DNA from: Endomicrobium sp.
GTDB taxonomy: Bacteria > Elusimicrobiota > Endomicrobiia > Endomicrobiales > Endomicrobiaceae
Reading direction: 5' to 3'
Assembly (NCBI GenBank): GCA_031260765.1
Contig: JAISKX010000232.1
Span: 1-6,353 of the forward strand
DNA: 6,353 bases
The notes beneath the pieces were generated by a model that saw only the letters and a list, made by a program, of their open reading frames with translations, was not told the DNA's origin and did not search any database. Below are positions 1 to 6,134 of the stretch, one piece after another (the stretch's first letter is position 1; every line of letters begins with the position of its first letter). Both the position numbers and the translations under genes were made by a program.

Positions 1-474
1 TTTATCTATTTTTACAGCGGGAAAAATGATGTTTTCCGTATAAGCCTTTTTCTTTCTGATATATAAATTTGTCACTTCTTCATTATTATCGGTAATATCA
101 AAATCGCCCTCATTATTGCGGATAAAGATTTTATTATTGCATTTTTGGACTTGAGACCCCTCTGGAATCAAAATATATAAAATCGCTTTATCGTCAATAA
201 AAATTTCTTCTATGGACAAACAAAATGATGGAGATAATTTTATAGGATTATTTACAGTATTAACAAAATCCTGCTTGATGTCGGCAATCTTATCTTTCTC
301 AATTCCGATAATTTTCCCGCTATCTGAGATGCCAAGCAATATCTCGCCGCCTTTAGTATTTAAAAAAGCGCAGACAGTCTCATAAATGGTATGAGAAATC
401 CCGCCTTTGCATTCCTTAAACTCCAAAGACAAACCCTCTCCTTTGGAAATCAATTTTTGGATTTTTTCAAGCAT
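1..474 (-). CDS. AlbA_2 (Schlafen/DivN_4-like) domain protein, putative transcriptional regulator, C-terminus cut by window edge
   Basis: This is an open reading frame of 158 codons that runs off the left edge, so only the N-terminal part is visible. It starts MLEKIQKLISKGEGLSLEFK. The EFKE motif (residues 18-21), then AFLNTKGGEILLGISDSGKI (residues 36-55), is the typical pattern of the AlbA_2 domain, found in bacterial proteins often labelled RecG-like helicase or transcriptional regulator. A later IPEGSQVQ...KIFIRNNEGDF stretch (about residues 103-124) matches the end of that domain. Family members usually continue into a winged-helix or HATPase_c_4 region, which would lie outside the window. 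The ATG at 474 is preceded by GAGGT six bases upstream. A promoter-like pair and palindrome lie at 598-634, so the gene is probably transcribed from there or by read-through from dinD. The exact function is unknown; nucleic-acid binding or regulation is inferred from the family. Confidence 0.85.
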   Translation of the reverse strand, partial: MLEKIQKLISKGEGLSLEFKECKGGISHTIYETVCAFLNTKGGEILLGISDSGKIIGIEKDKIADIKQDFVNTVNNPIKLSPSFCLSIEEIFIDDKAILYILIPEGSQVQKCNNKIFIRNNEGDFDITDNNEEVTNLYIRKKKAYTENIIFPAVKIDK

Positions 475-480
475 TATGTG

Positions 481-486
481 ACCTCT
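481..486 (-). promoter_or_regulatory. Ribosome binding site of the AlbA_2 gene
   Basis: On the minus strand AGAGGT ends six bases before the ATG at 474. This supports that start over any downstream Met. Confidence 0.6.
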
Positions 487-506
487 ATATCATTTTATAT
501 TCCTTT

Positions 507-578
507 TTATTTCAATTTATCAGAATTAATAAAGTACGTTGCCGCACATTGTTTTAATTGATTGTTTTCTGAGTTCAT
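507..578 (-). CDS. Possible 23-residue leader peptide or chance ORF
   Basis: On the minus strand an ATG at 578 opens a 23-codon frame beginning MNSENNQLKQCAATYFINSD and ending TAA. AGGA lies seven bases upstream of the ATG (586-589), and the promoter-like pair at 598-624 lies just ahead of it. It ends 32 bases before the AlbA_2 start. The peptide is polar, has no transmembrane segment, and I do not recognise it. In AT-rich spacer DNA a frame this short can arise by chance. The only support is its placement directly after a promoter and a modest ribosome binding site. If transcription starts near 590, the leader before the AGGA is almost absent, which argues against efficient translation. Confidence 0.2.
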   Translation of the reverse strand: MNSENNQLKQCAATYFINSDKLK

Positions 579-597
579 TTATTGTTCCTGCTATTTT

Positions 598-624
598 ATT
601 ATATGACCATTTTGCTGATGTCAA
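598..624 (-). promoter_or_regulatory. Predicted sigma70-type promoter for the AlbA_2 gene
   Basis: On the minus strand TTGACA (619-624) and TATAAT (598-603) both match the consensus hexamers exactly, but the spacer is only 15 nt. A shifted -10 box, TAATAA at 596-601, gives a 17-nt spacer. Transcription would start near 590 and read toward the AlbA_2 gene. The -35 box and most of the spacer lie inside the palindrome at 605-634, the arrangement expected of an operator. The short spacer suggests a weak or regulated promoter, if it is real. Confidence 0.5.
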
Positions 625-634
625 CAAAATGGTC
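605..634. repeat. 30-bp imperfect palindrome overlapping a promoter; near-copy of the palindrome inside dinD
   Basis: The outer arms GACCATTTTG (605-614) and CAAAATGGTC (625-634) are perfect inverted repeats. The ten bases between contain a further TGA/TCA pairing around a central TG, so nearly the whole element is self-complementary. It begins seven bases past the dinD stop codon and covers the -35 box and most of the spacer of the predicted promoter at 598-624. It is not followed by a T run in either direction, so it does not look like an intrinsic terminator. Aligned with 1253-1282 it matches at 25 of 30 positions. Read on the minus strand it encodes DHFVDISKMV, the conserved DinD motif. 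Confidence 0.75.
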
Positions 635-640
635 TAAGTA

Positions 641-1468
641 TTATTTAAGCTTCTTTTTTTTATCTCTTTCAATTTGCTTTATGCTTTTATTTGCCGTCGG
701 CAGATTTTCGGGCATTGTTCCGCCGAGTTTTTTGATTGTTTGGCGGACTATTTTACCGACTTCGTGATGGGCTAAACTTGCTCTTTCTTTGCCTTTGATA
801 TTTTCTCTTTTCAATTTATCGTCAGCTTGCGTCGCTCTAAATAAATTAGCCGCAAGTTCTGTGCTTTCCATATAATCCAAAATCTCCTGCCTTTTCTTTA
901 AATTTTTTCTTTTATGAATATCTTTTCTGCTAAGTCCGCCGTAAAGACCTCTATATCCATAATCTTGAAATATGGCATAGTCTAATGGGTTTTCAACTCC
1001 CGCTTTTTTAGCGGTTGAGGCGAGTTTTTTATTGTGGAATTTAACTTCATTTCTCAAATACAGCCTTTTCTCATTTTCGTCAATTGCGGGATTTCTGTCC
1101 GCTAATTCCTGTCTGCGGGTTTGTATGGCAAAATAAGTTTGTCCTATAGATACAAGTTGTTTTGAAGGATCTGCATTTTGAATTACCAAATAACAGGCGT
1201 ATCTTGATAATGCGATATCCTTAATTTCTCTGGCGCTGCCAGACCCGAGCGTGACCATTTTCCTGATATCAGGAAAATGGTAGTCAGCGTCGGCGCCAAC
1301 TGTCTTTGCAGATAATACGGCTTTCTTTAAAACATTCTCAAAGTTCTCCCATTTTTCATAACCAATCAACACAGATAAATCCCTTGCATACCATCTTTCT
1401 TCGCCTTTTTCATCAACAAACTTGATTGCTTCAAACGGACTAACCTCATTTACTTTGATTTTTGTCAT
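641..1468 (-). CDS. dinD: DNA-damage-inducible protein D (DinD), Bro-N domain
   Basis: The 275-residue product is almost the same length as E. coli DinD and aligns with it, as I recall that sequence, along its whole length without gaps of note. Conserved blocks include LSRYACYLVIQNADPSK (residues 87-103), GQTYFAIQTRRQELAD (109-124), NPLDYAIFQDYGYRGLYGGL (160-179), ESTELAANLFRATQ (201-214) and GGTMPENLPT (249-258). The N-terminal part, about residues 10-115, is a Bro-N domain, a likely DNA-binding fold. E. coli DinD is SOS-induced and promotes disassembly of RecA filaments; the same role here is inferred from similarity. The ATG at 1468 has AAGGAG six bases upstream. The gene follows coaE by 92 nt on the same strand. 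I see no LexA box of the E. coli or Bacillus type in that gap, and only a poor promoter candidate, so SOS control is not shown. A perfect palindrome lies within codons 64-72. The gene is often horizontally transferred, but base composition here resembles the neighbours. Confidence 0.96.
   Translation of the reverse strand: MTKIKVNEVSPFEAIKFVDEKGEERWYARDLSVLIGYEKWENFENVLKKAVLSAKTVGADADYHFPDIRKMVTLGSGSAREIKDIALSRYACYLVIQNADPSKQLVSIGQTYFAIQTRRQELADRNPAIDENEKRLYLRNEVKFHNKKLASTAKKAGVENPLDYAIFQDYGYRGLYGGLSRKDIHKRKNLKKRQEILDYMESTELAANLFRATQADDKLKRENIKGKERASLAHHEVGKIVRQTIKKLGGTMPENLPTANKSIKQIERDKKKKLK
1254..1281. repeat. Perfect 28-bp palindrome inside dinD
   Basis: The half site ACCATTTTCCTGAT (1254-1267) is followed directly by its exact reverse complement (1268-1281), with no mismatch and no spacer. 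On the minus strand it covers dinD codons for HFPDIRKMV (residues 64-72). Compared with E. coli DinD there is no extra sequence here, so it is not an insertion: the palindrome is made from ordinary conserved codons. His-Phe and Lys-Met codons (CATTTT, AAAATG) and Asp-Ile (GATATC) are naturally self-complementary, which explains part but not all of the symmetry. Confidence 0.9.
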
Positions 1469-1474
1469 GATTTT

Positions 1475-1480
1475 CTCCTT
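1475..1480 (-). promoter_or_regulatory. Ribosome binding site of dinD
   Basis: AAGGAG on the minus strand lies six bases before the ATG at 1468. It is a strong match that fixes the dinD start. Confidence 0.75.
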
Positions 1481-1560
1481 ATGTTTTTAATCTGACTCTT
1501 ACCGTTAAAAGTTTCTGCATAAGACCTTTTTTCTACTTCTTTAACGCTGAAAATTTATTT

Positions 1561-2163
1561 CTATTTCTTTAGTATGCTGTTGATAAGATATCGGCTATAT
1601 AAGGCTTTTACTTTTTGTTTTAATCGGATTTTGTTTTTTGAATTGTCTATTACGAAGTCTGCTTTTTGCATTTTTTGGGCTATGGGCATTTGGGAGTTTA
1701 TGCGGGTTTCTATTTGGGGGCGGGTTAATTTGCTTCTTTTGTATAGTCTTTTAATCTGCTCAGATAGAGGAGTCCAAATCACTATGGTTTTGTCACAAAT
1801 TTTGTCTAAGCCTATTTCAAAAAGAAGAGGGGCGTCTATTATAATGTCGGATTTGCGACATTGTTGAGCGGAAATGCGTCTGATTTCTGCAATGATTTTA
1901 TCGTGAATAATGTTTTCAAGCGCTTTTTTGGCTTTTGTATTATTGAAAATTATTTTTCCAAGTTTTTTTCTATTTAAAGAGCCTTTGCTTGTCAAAATAT
2001 CTTGTCCAAATATTTCTGCTATTTCTTTTAATGAATCTTGTCCTTTGGCTGTGAGTTTGCGCGAGATTTTGTCCGCGTCTATTATGTAGGCGCCTAATTC
2101 TTTAAAAAATTTGGCGGCTTGCGTTTTGCCTGAACCTATTGAACCCGTCAAACCTAAAATCAT
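1561..2163 (-). CDS. coaE: Dephospho-CoA kinase
   Basis: CoaE phosphorylates the ribose 3'-hydroxyl of dephospho-CoA with ATP, the last step of coenzyme A synthesis, in the cytoplasm. The 200-residue product has the P-loop GSIGSGKT (residues 7-14), the DAD motif (29-31), the substrate-binding DAPLLFE block (110-116) and the lid region around LTRPQIETRINSQ. Length and order fit the family. I chose the ATG at 2163 because the family starts a few residues before LTGSIGSGK. Its first bases overlap the polA stop as ATGA, and GGGGAG lies ten bases upstream. A TTG at 2181 would add six residues (MGRNEK); it has only a partial AAAGG upstream and no family support. The His-Pro pair common after the helical domain is His-Asp here (H87-D88), a minor change. 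Translation is probably coupled to polA. No terminator hairpin with a T run is seen after the stop, so read-through into dinD is possible. Confidence 0.95.
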   Translation of the reverse strand: MILGLTGSIGSGKTQAAKFFKELGAYIIDADKISRKLTAKGQDSLKEIAEIFGQDILTSKGSLNRKKLGKIIFNNTKAKKALENIIHDKIIAEIRRISAQQCRKSDIIIDAPLLFEIGLDKICDKTIVIWTPLSEQIKRLYKRSKLTRPQIETRINSQMPIAQKMQKADFVIDNSKNKIRLKQKVKALYSRYLINSILKK

Positions 2164-4868
2164 TTTTTCATTTCTCCCCAATTGACGCCTTTCTTTATAT
2201 CCACAATCAAAGGAACTTTTAATTTGACGGCGCTTTCCATTTTTTCTTTTACCAATGACGAAATTTCATCAATCTCGTCATTTGCAGTTTCAAAAAGCAA
2301 ATCGTCGTGAACTTGCAAGAGCATTTTTGTTTTGTATCCTTTCTTTTTGATTTCATCGCATATATTGAGCATTGCAATTTTTATTATGTCAGCTGAACTG
2401 CCTTGGACGGGAGTGTTTAAAGCCATTCTTTCCGCGCCGGATACTATCGTTTTATTTGAGGCGTTTAGATTGGGGATAAATCTGATTCGCCCTGTGATTG
2501 TTGAAACAAAACCGTCTTGTTTTGCTTGATTGACCACTTGCGCCATCCAATTTTTGACGCCTTTATATCTTTGCAAATAATTGTCTATATAATTTTTGGC
2601 GTCGCTCATAGAGATGCTGAGTTGTTTTGAAAGTCCGAATGGAGATATGCCGTAGACTATGCCGAAATTTATTGATTTTGCCGCGCTTCTCAATTTGTCG
2701 GGCAATTCATCGCCTGCCGCTATATTGAAAACTTCTCGGGCTGTGGCGCTGTGTATATCTTCTCCGCGGTTAAAAGCTTCTATGAGTTTCTCATCGCCTG
2801 AGATGTGGGCAAGAACTCTCAAATCTATTTGAGAATAATCTGCTGAAATAAAAATATAATTTTTTTCGCATATAAAAGCTTTTCTAAATTCGCGTCCGTA
2901 TTCCGATTTGATAGGTATGTTTTGCAAATTGGGGTCTGTTGAGGAAAGCCGACCCGTAGCCGTGATAGTTTGATTGAATGTTGTATGTATGCGCTCGCCG
3001 TAATAAGAGCAGTATTGAGTTATGGGGTCTATATATGTGCTTTTTAATTTTTGAAGTTCTCTGTATTGTAAAATCGCTTTTGCAAATTCATAGTCGGAAA
3101 GTTCTGTGAGGACTTCTTCATCTGTAGAATAACCAGTTTTTGTCTTTTTGATAATTGGGAGATTTAATTGGAGAAACATAATATCGGCAAGTTGTTTGGG
3201 AGAATTGATATTGAATTCTTTGCCAGCAAGTTTAAAAATATAACTTTCTATTTCTCCAACCGCTTGAGATATTTTAGTATTGAAAGATTTTAAGAACTCT
3301 TTATCTATTTTTATTCCGCAGATTTCCATATCGGACAGAATAGTCAACAAAGGCATTTCCATATCAAAAAACAAAGATTTCAATTTAACTTCTTCCAAAT
3401 CTTTATCAAACTTCTCATATAAATTATACGAAGCATAGACAATGGAATTAGCATATTTTGCAGTGTCTTTTATTTGCGTGTTTTCAAATGAAAGTTTTTT
3501 TGAGGCTTTGCCCAGATAAGAATCGTCTGCGGCGTCAAAATTCAAATGCTCTTTTGCAAGACTTTGCATATCCACAGACTTTGAAGGATTAAGACAATAT
3601 GCGGCAAGCATAATGTCAAAATATATGCCTTCAAGTTTTATACCCAATGCGGCATAGATGTTTTTTTCATTTTTTAAATCAAAACCGATTTTTTTTATTC
3701 TGTCATCTGTCAAAACGGCGCTAAAAAGATTTTTAAAATCATTGATATTGATTTGCATAGAGCCTAAAAGATTGTGCCCTATCGGTATATAATAAGCCTT
3801 TGCGCCTGAGCATAAAGATATGCCTATAAGATTTGTTTTTAAATGGACTTGCCCCGAACAAATAGTTTTAACAGCTACGATTTTTTTATCTTTTATTTCT
3901 GCAATTACTCTTTTAAAATCTTCTGTATTGTCTATTATTTCTGAGCGCATAGGCTCTATTTTGATAGGTTTTATTTCATAAACAATAGCGCTGTTTGATT
4001 TAATATCAGAGTCTAAAACAATACCGAGATATTTTTCCATAAGGCTTTTAAACTCATACTCTTTAAAAAATGCGCCAGCCTCGTCAAGATTTAAGTCCTT
4101 TATTTTAAAATCGTCTAAATTGTATTTAATGGGAGCGTCTTCTTTTAATTTAATCAATTCTTTGCTGAGCAAAGCATTGGATTTTCCTTCCTTTATAAGA
4201 GAGCCTGTTTTCCCTGAGATTTGAGCGGCATTGTCTAAAATCTTTTCCAAAGAGCCGAATTCTTTTATAAGTTTAACGGCAGTCTTTTCCCCTATGCCTT
4301 TTACGCCCGGGACATTATCGGAAGCGTCGCCCATAAGAGCAAACATATCAAGCAATTGAGAAGGCTTTATATTGTATTTTTCTTCCACCTTTTGCTCATT
4401 ATAGAGAATGTCTTTTGAATCATTCCATACCGATATTTCCCCGTCTTTTACCAATTGCAAAATATCTTTATCGCCTGTTACTACTATAGTTTCAATATTT
4501 TCTTTTTTGTTTTTTTGTGCAATTGAGGCTATCAAATCGTCGGCTTCATAACCATCTATTTCCACTTTGGCTATATTTAAAGCTTGAGCAGCCTGTCTTG
4601 CAATGGGCATTTGGCTTATTAAAGAATCGTCTAATTGTTTGCGATTGGCTTTATAATCTTCAAAAAGTTTATGTCTAAAATTCTTTGCGGGATAATCAAA
4701 ACACACGGCAAGAAAATCTGGCTTAAAATTATTTTTTATTTTAAGCAAGAGTTTTATAAAACCATATACTGCATTGATTTGTTGATTTTTTGAAGTTGAA
4801 AGAGGAGGGAGAGCGTGATAAGCTCTATGTATATAAGCGTTTCCGTCAATAATATAAAATTTTTTCAT
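2160..4868 (-). CDS. polA: DNA polymerase I, proofreading-site residues lost
   Basis: Pol I fills gaps in repair and replaces Okazaki primers. The 902-residue product has the full three-part layout. The 5' nuclease domain (about 1-285) is intact: D8, D58, the YKANRK block (72-77), GYEADD (106-111), TGDKD (131-135) and MGDASDNVPGVKGIG (179-193) supply the metal-binding carboxylates. The 3'-5' exonuclease fold (about 315-490) is recognisable but its catalytic residues are replaced: by alignment with E. coli D355, E357, N420, D424 and D501 are K334, I336, D397, E401 and I476. The polymerase domain has TGRLSSTDPNLQNIP (638-652), motif A DYSQIDLR (677-684), the O helix with R727, K731, F735 and Y739, and motif C VHDD (853-856). 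D682 replaces the usual Glu of motif A (E. coli E710), and D856 replaces E883. The ATG at 4868 overlaps the trxB stop as ATGA and has no strong ribosome binding site, so translation is probably coupled. Confidence 0.98.
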   Translation of the reverse strand: MKKFYIIDGNAYIHRAYHALPPLSTSKNQQINAVYGFIKLLLKIKNNFKPDFLAVCFDYPAKNFRHKLFEDYKANRKQLDDSLISQMPIARQAAQALNIAKVEIDGYEADDLIASIAQKNKKENIETIVVTGDKDILQLVKDGEISVWNDSKDILYNEQKVEEKYNIKPSQLLDMFALMGDASDNVPGVKGIGEKTAVKLIKEFGSLEKILDNAAQISGKTGSLIKEGKSNALLSKELIKLKEDAPIKYNLDDFKIKDLNLDEAGAFFKEYEFKSLMEKYLGIVLDSDIKSNSAIVYEIKPIKIEPMRSEIIDNTEDFKRVIAEIKDKKIVAVKTICSGQVHLKTNLIGISLCSGAKAYYIPIGHNLLGSMQININDFKNLFSAVLTDDRIKKIGFDLKNEKNIYAALGIKLEGIYFDIMLAAYCLNPSKSVDMQSLAKEHLNFDAADDSYLGKASKKLSFENTQIKDTAKYANSIVYASYNLYEKFDKDLEEVKLKSLFFDMEMPLLTILSDMEICGIKIDKEFLKSFNTKISQAVGEIESYIFKLAGKEFNINSPKQLADIMFLQLNLPIIKKTKTGYSTDEEVLTELSDYEFAKAILQYRELQKLKSTYIDPITQYCSYYGERIHTTFNQTITATGRLSSTDPNLQNIPIKSEYGREFRKAFICEKNYIFISADYSQIDLRVLAHISGDEKLIEAFNRGEDIHSATAREVFNIAAGDELPDKLRSAAKSINFGIVYGISPFGLSKQLSISMSDAKNYIDNYLQRYKGVKNWMAQVVNQAKQDGFVSTITGRIRFIPNLNASNKTIVSGAERMALNTPVQGSSADIIKIAMLNICDEIKKKGYKTKMLLQVHDDLLFETANDEIDEISSLVKEKMESAVKLKVPLIVDIKKGVNWGEMKK
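2174..2179 (-). promoter_or_regulatory. Ribosome binding site deciding the coaE start
   Basis: GGGGAG on the minus strand lies inside the 3' end of polA, ten bases before the ATG at 2163. It lies within the six-residue extension that a TTG start at 2181 would give, so it favours the ATG. Confidence 0.55.
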
Positions 4869-5779
4869 AGACCGTCGTCCAAATAATGTTCAACTGAAAT
4901 TGCCGCGCAAGCGCCGTCGGAAGCCGCAGTCACAACTTGCCTCAATTGTTTTTTTCTTATATCGCCGCAGGCAAAAACTCCTTGCGCGCTTGTGCGCATA
5001 TTTTCATCTGTAATAATATAACCATTTTCAAGTTTTAAAAATTGGAAATGCTCACTATTTGGAATAAGTCCTATGAAAACAAAAATGCCGTCTAAAATAA
5101 TTTCTTCTTGAATTTTTGTTTTGAGATTGGAAACAATTAAGCCCTCTACTTTTTGAGAGCCTTTTATTTGAAGAGGGACACAGTCATATTTGACCGATAT
5201 ATTGGGTATAGAAAAAAGTTTTTCCTGCAAAGATTTTGCCGCTCTAAAACTATCCCTTCTATGTATAACTATAACGCTTTTGGCAAATTTTGAAAGATAC
5301 ACGGATTCTTGGACGGCAGAATCCCCTCCTCCTATCACAGCGACAGTTTTATTCTTAAAAAAAGGAGCGTCGCATACAGCGCAATATGATATGCCTTTGC
5401 CCATAAATTCATTTTCGCCTTTTATGCCCATAGGTCTGATTTTTGTTCCAGCGGCTATTATCAAAGATTTGGCTCCATATTGAGCATTGGCAGTTCTTAC
5501 TATTTTGGTTTTGCCGTCATTGATTTCTATAATTTCTTCAAAAACAAAATCAGTTCCAAACTTTTTTGCTTGGCTTTCAAGTTTCATAGCGAGTTCATAT
5601 CCATTGACGCCGCTGTCAAAACCCGGATAATTTTCAATTAAATCCGTGATTATTATCTGCCCGCCGCAAGCGGCTTTCTCAAACAAAAGCGTTTTGAGCT
5701 TTGCTCTTGACGAATAAACAGCGGCGGATAATCCTGCAGGTCCGCCGCCTATGATAATGACATCATAAATTTTTTCCAT
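4865..5779 (-). CDS. trxB: Thioredoxin-disulfide reductase
   Basis: TrxB passes electrons from NADPH through FAD and an active-site disulfide to thioredoxin. The 304-residue product is the low-molecular-weight bacterial type. The FAD-binding GGGPAG is at residues 11-16, followed by the GGQ segment (39-41). The redox pair is CAVC (133-136) followed by D137. The NADPH site is GGGDSA (150-155) with HRRDSFR (173-179), whose arginines read the 2'-phosphate, so NADPH rather than NADH is expected. The C-terminal FAD motif FACGDIRKK.LRQVVTAASDGA (269-290) is intact. The ATG at 5779 is four bases after the trxA stop and lacks a clear purine-rich ribosome binding site. It is probably translated by coupling. 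Its immediate upstream partner, trxA, is its natural substrate. All key residues are present and nothing suggests a ferredoxin- or flavin-dependent variant. Confidence 0.97.
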   Translation of the reverse strand: MEKIYDVIIIGGGPAGLSAAVYSSRAKLKTLLFEKAACGGQIIITDLIENYPGFDSGVNGYELAMKLESQAKKFGTDFVFEEIIEINDGKTKIVRTANAQYGAKSLIIAAGTKIRPMGIKGENEFMGKGISYCAVCDAPFFKNKTVAVIGGGDSAVQESVYLSKFAKSVIVIHRRDSFRAAKSLQEKLFSIPNISVKYDCVPLQIKGSQKVEGLIVSNLKTKIQEEIILDGIFVFIGLIPNSEHFQFLKLENGYIITDENMRTSAQGVFACGDIRKKQLRQVVTAASDGACAAISVEHYLDDGL

Positions 5780-5783
5780 GATT

Positions 5784-6101
5784 TTACAAAAGACCGTCTA
5801 TTATCTCTTTAAGTTGAGGTTTTTGTTTGAAGCCTATAACTTTGTTTATCGGCTTGCCGCCTTTAAAAAAGATTAAACAAGGTATGGAAGTGATTTGAAA
5901 TTGAGCGGATATATCAGTATGTTCATCTGTATTTAATTTAGCAATTTTAGCTCTCCCCTCATACTCTTTAGCAATTTCGTCTATTATAGGCGCAAGCATT
6001 TTGCAAGGACCGCACCAAGGCGCCCAAAAATCCACCAAGACCAACCCTTCTGCTTCAATAACTTCTTTCTGAAAATTGTTTTCATTCAATTCTAATGCCA
6101 T
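5784..6101 (-). CDS. trxA: Thioredoxin
   Basis: This is a small cytoplasmic disulfide reductant, recycled by the adjacent TrxB and used by enzymes such as class I ribonucleotide reductase. The 105-residue length is normal for a single thioredoxin fold. The active site is WCGPC (residues 29-33), preceded by the buried D24 in VDFWAPW. The cis-proline is P74 in TSIPCLIFF, and the GGKP turn follows. C75, directly after the cis-proline, sits where Thr is usual (IPT) and is a third cysteine close to the active site. There is no signal peptide. The ATG at 6101 has a near-perfect AAAGGAGGAG upstream. It is the first gene of the operon, transcribed from the promoter at 6135-6163. Confidence 0.98.
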   Translation of the reverse strand: MALELNENNFQKEVIEAEGLVLVDFWAPWCGPCKMLAPIIDEIAKEYEGRAKIAKLNTDEHTDISAQFQITSIPCLIFFKGGKPINKVIGFKQKPQLKEIIDGLL

Positions 6102-6104
6102 AAA

Positions 6105-6114
6105 CTCCTCCTTT
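6105..6114 (-). promoter_or_regulatory. Strong ribosome binding site of trxA
   Basis: AAAGGAGGAG on the minus strand ends three bases before the ATG at 6101, with the AAGGAGG core six bases from it. It is the best ribosome binding site in the window, in line with high thioredoxin expression. Confidence 0.8.
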
Positions 6115-6134
6115 CAATCTAAAATTATGAAATC

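Noticed and set aside
605..634. Intrinsic terminator for dinD
   Set aside because: The stem is AT-rich and no T run follows on the minus strand (ATATAATAAAATAG). A promoter or operator reading fits better.
582..767. Plus-strand 61-codon ORF over the end of dinD
   Set aside because: It lies antisense to dinD and its palindrome, has no ribosome binding site, and its hydrophobic sequence is what the reverse of Lys-rich codons gives.
1254..1281. dif/Xer-like recombination site, since both palindromes can be split 11-6-11
   Set aside because: The arms do not resemble the known XerC/XerD consensus, and the dinD copy is ordinary conserved coding sequence without an insertion or flanking mobile gene.
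1483..1557. Minus-strand open frame without start between coaE and dinD
   Set aside because: It has no start codon, is short, and has no recognisable similarity. It could be a coaE tail after a frameshift, but CoaE is already full length.
1469..1560. LexA box or clear promoter in front of dinD
   Set aside because: Neither CTGT-N8-ACAG nor CGAAC-N4-GTTCG is present. TTAAAG with TATGCA at 17 nt is only a 3/6 plus 3/6 match. An imperfect GTTAAA/TTTAAC inverted repeat (1504-1545) is too weak to call.
1574..1867. Plus-strand 97-codon ORF antisense to coaE
   Set aside because: It is a shadow of a well-supported gene, with no start signal or recognisable domain.
2164..2181. TTG start giving coaE six extra residues
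   Set aside because: The extension lacks family support and the ATG at 2163 has the ATGA overlap with polA and a GGGGAG upstream.
2332..2529. Plus-strand 65-codon ORF antisense to polA
   Set aside because: It lies opposite conserved polymerase motifs, so its openness follows from polA codon use.
5190..5483. Plus-strand 97-codon ORF antisense to trxB
   Set aside because: It is a shadow of trxB with no independent support.
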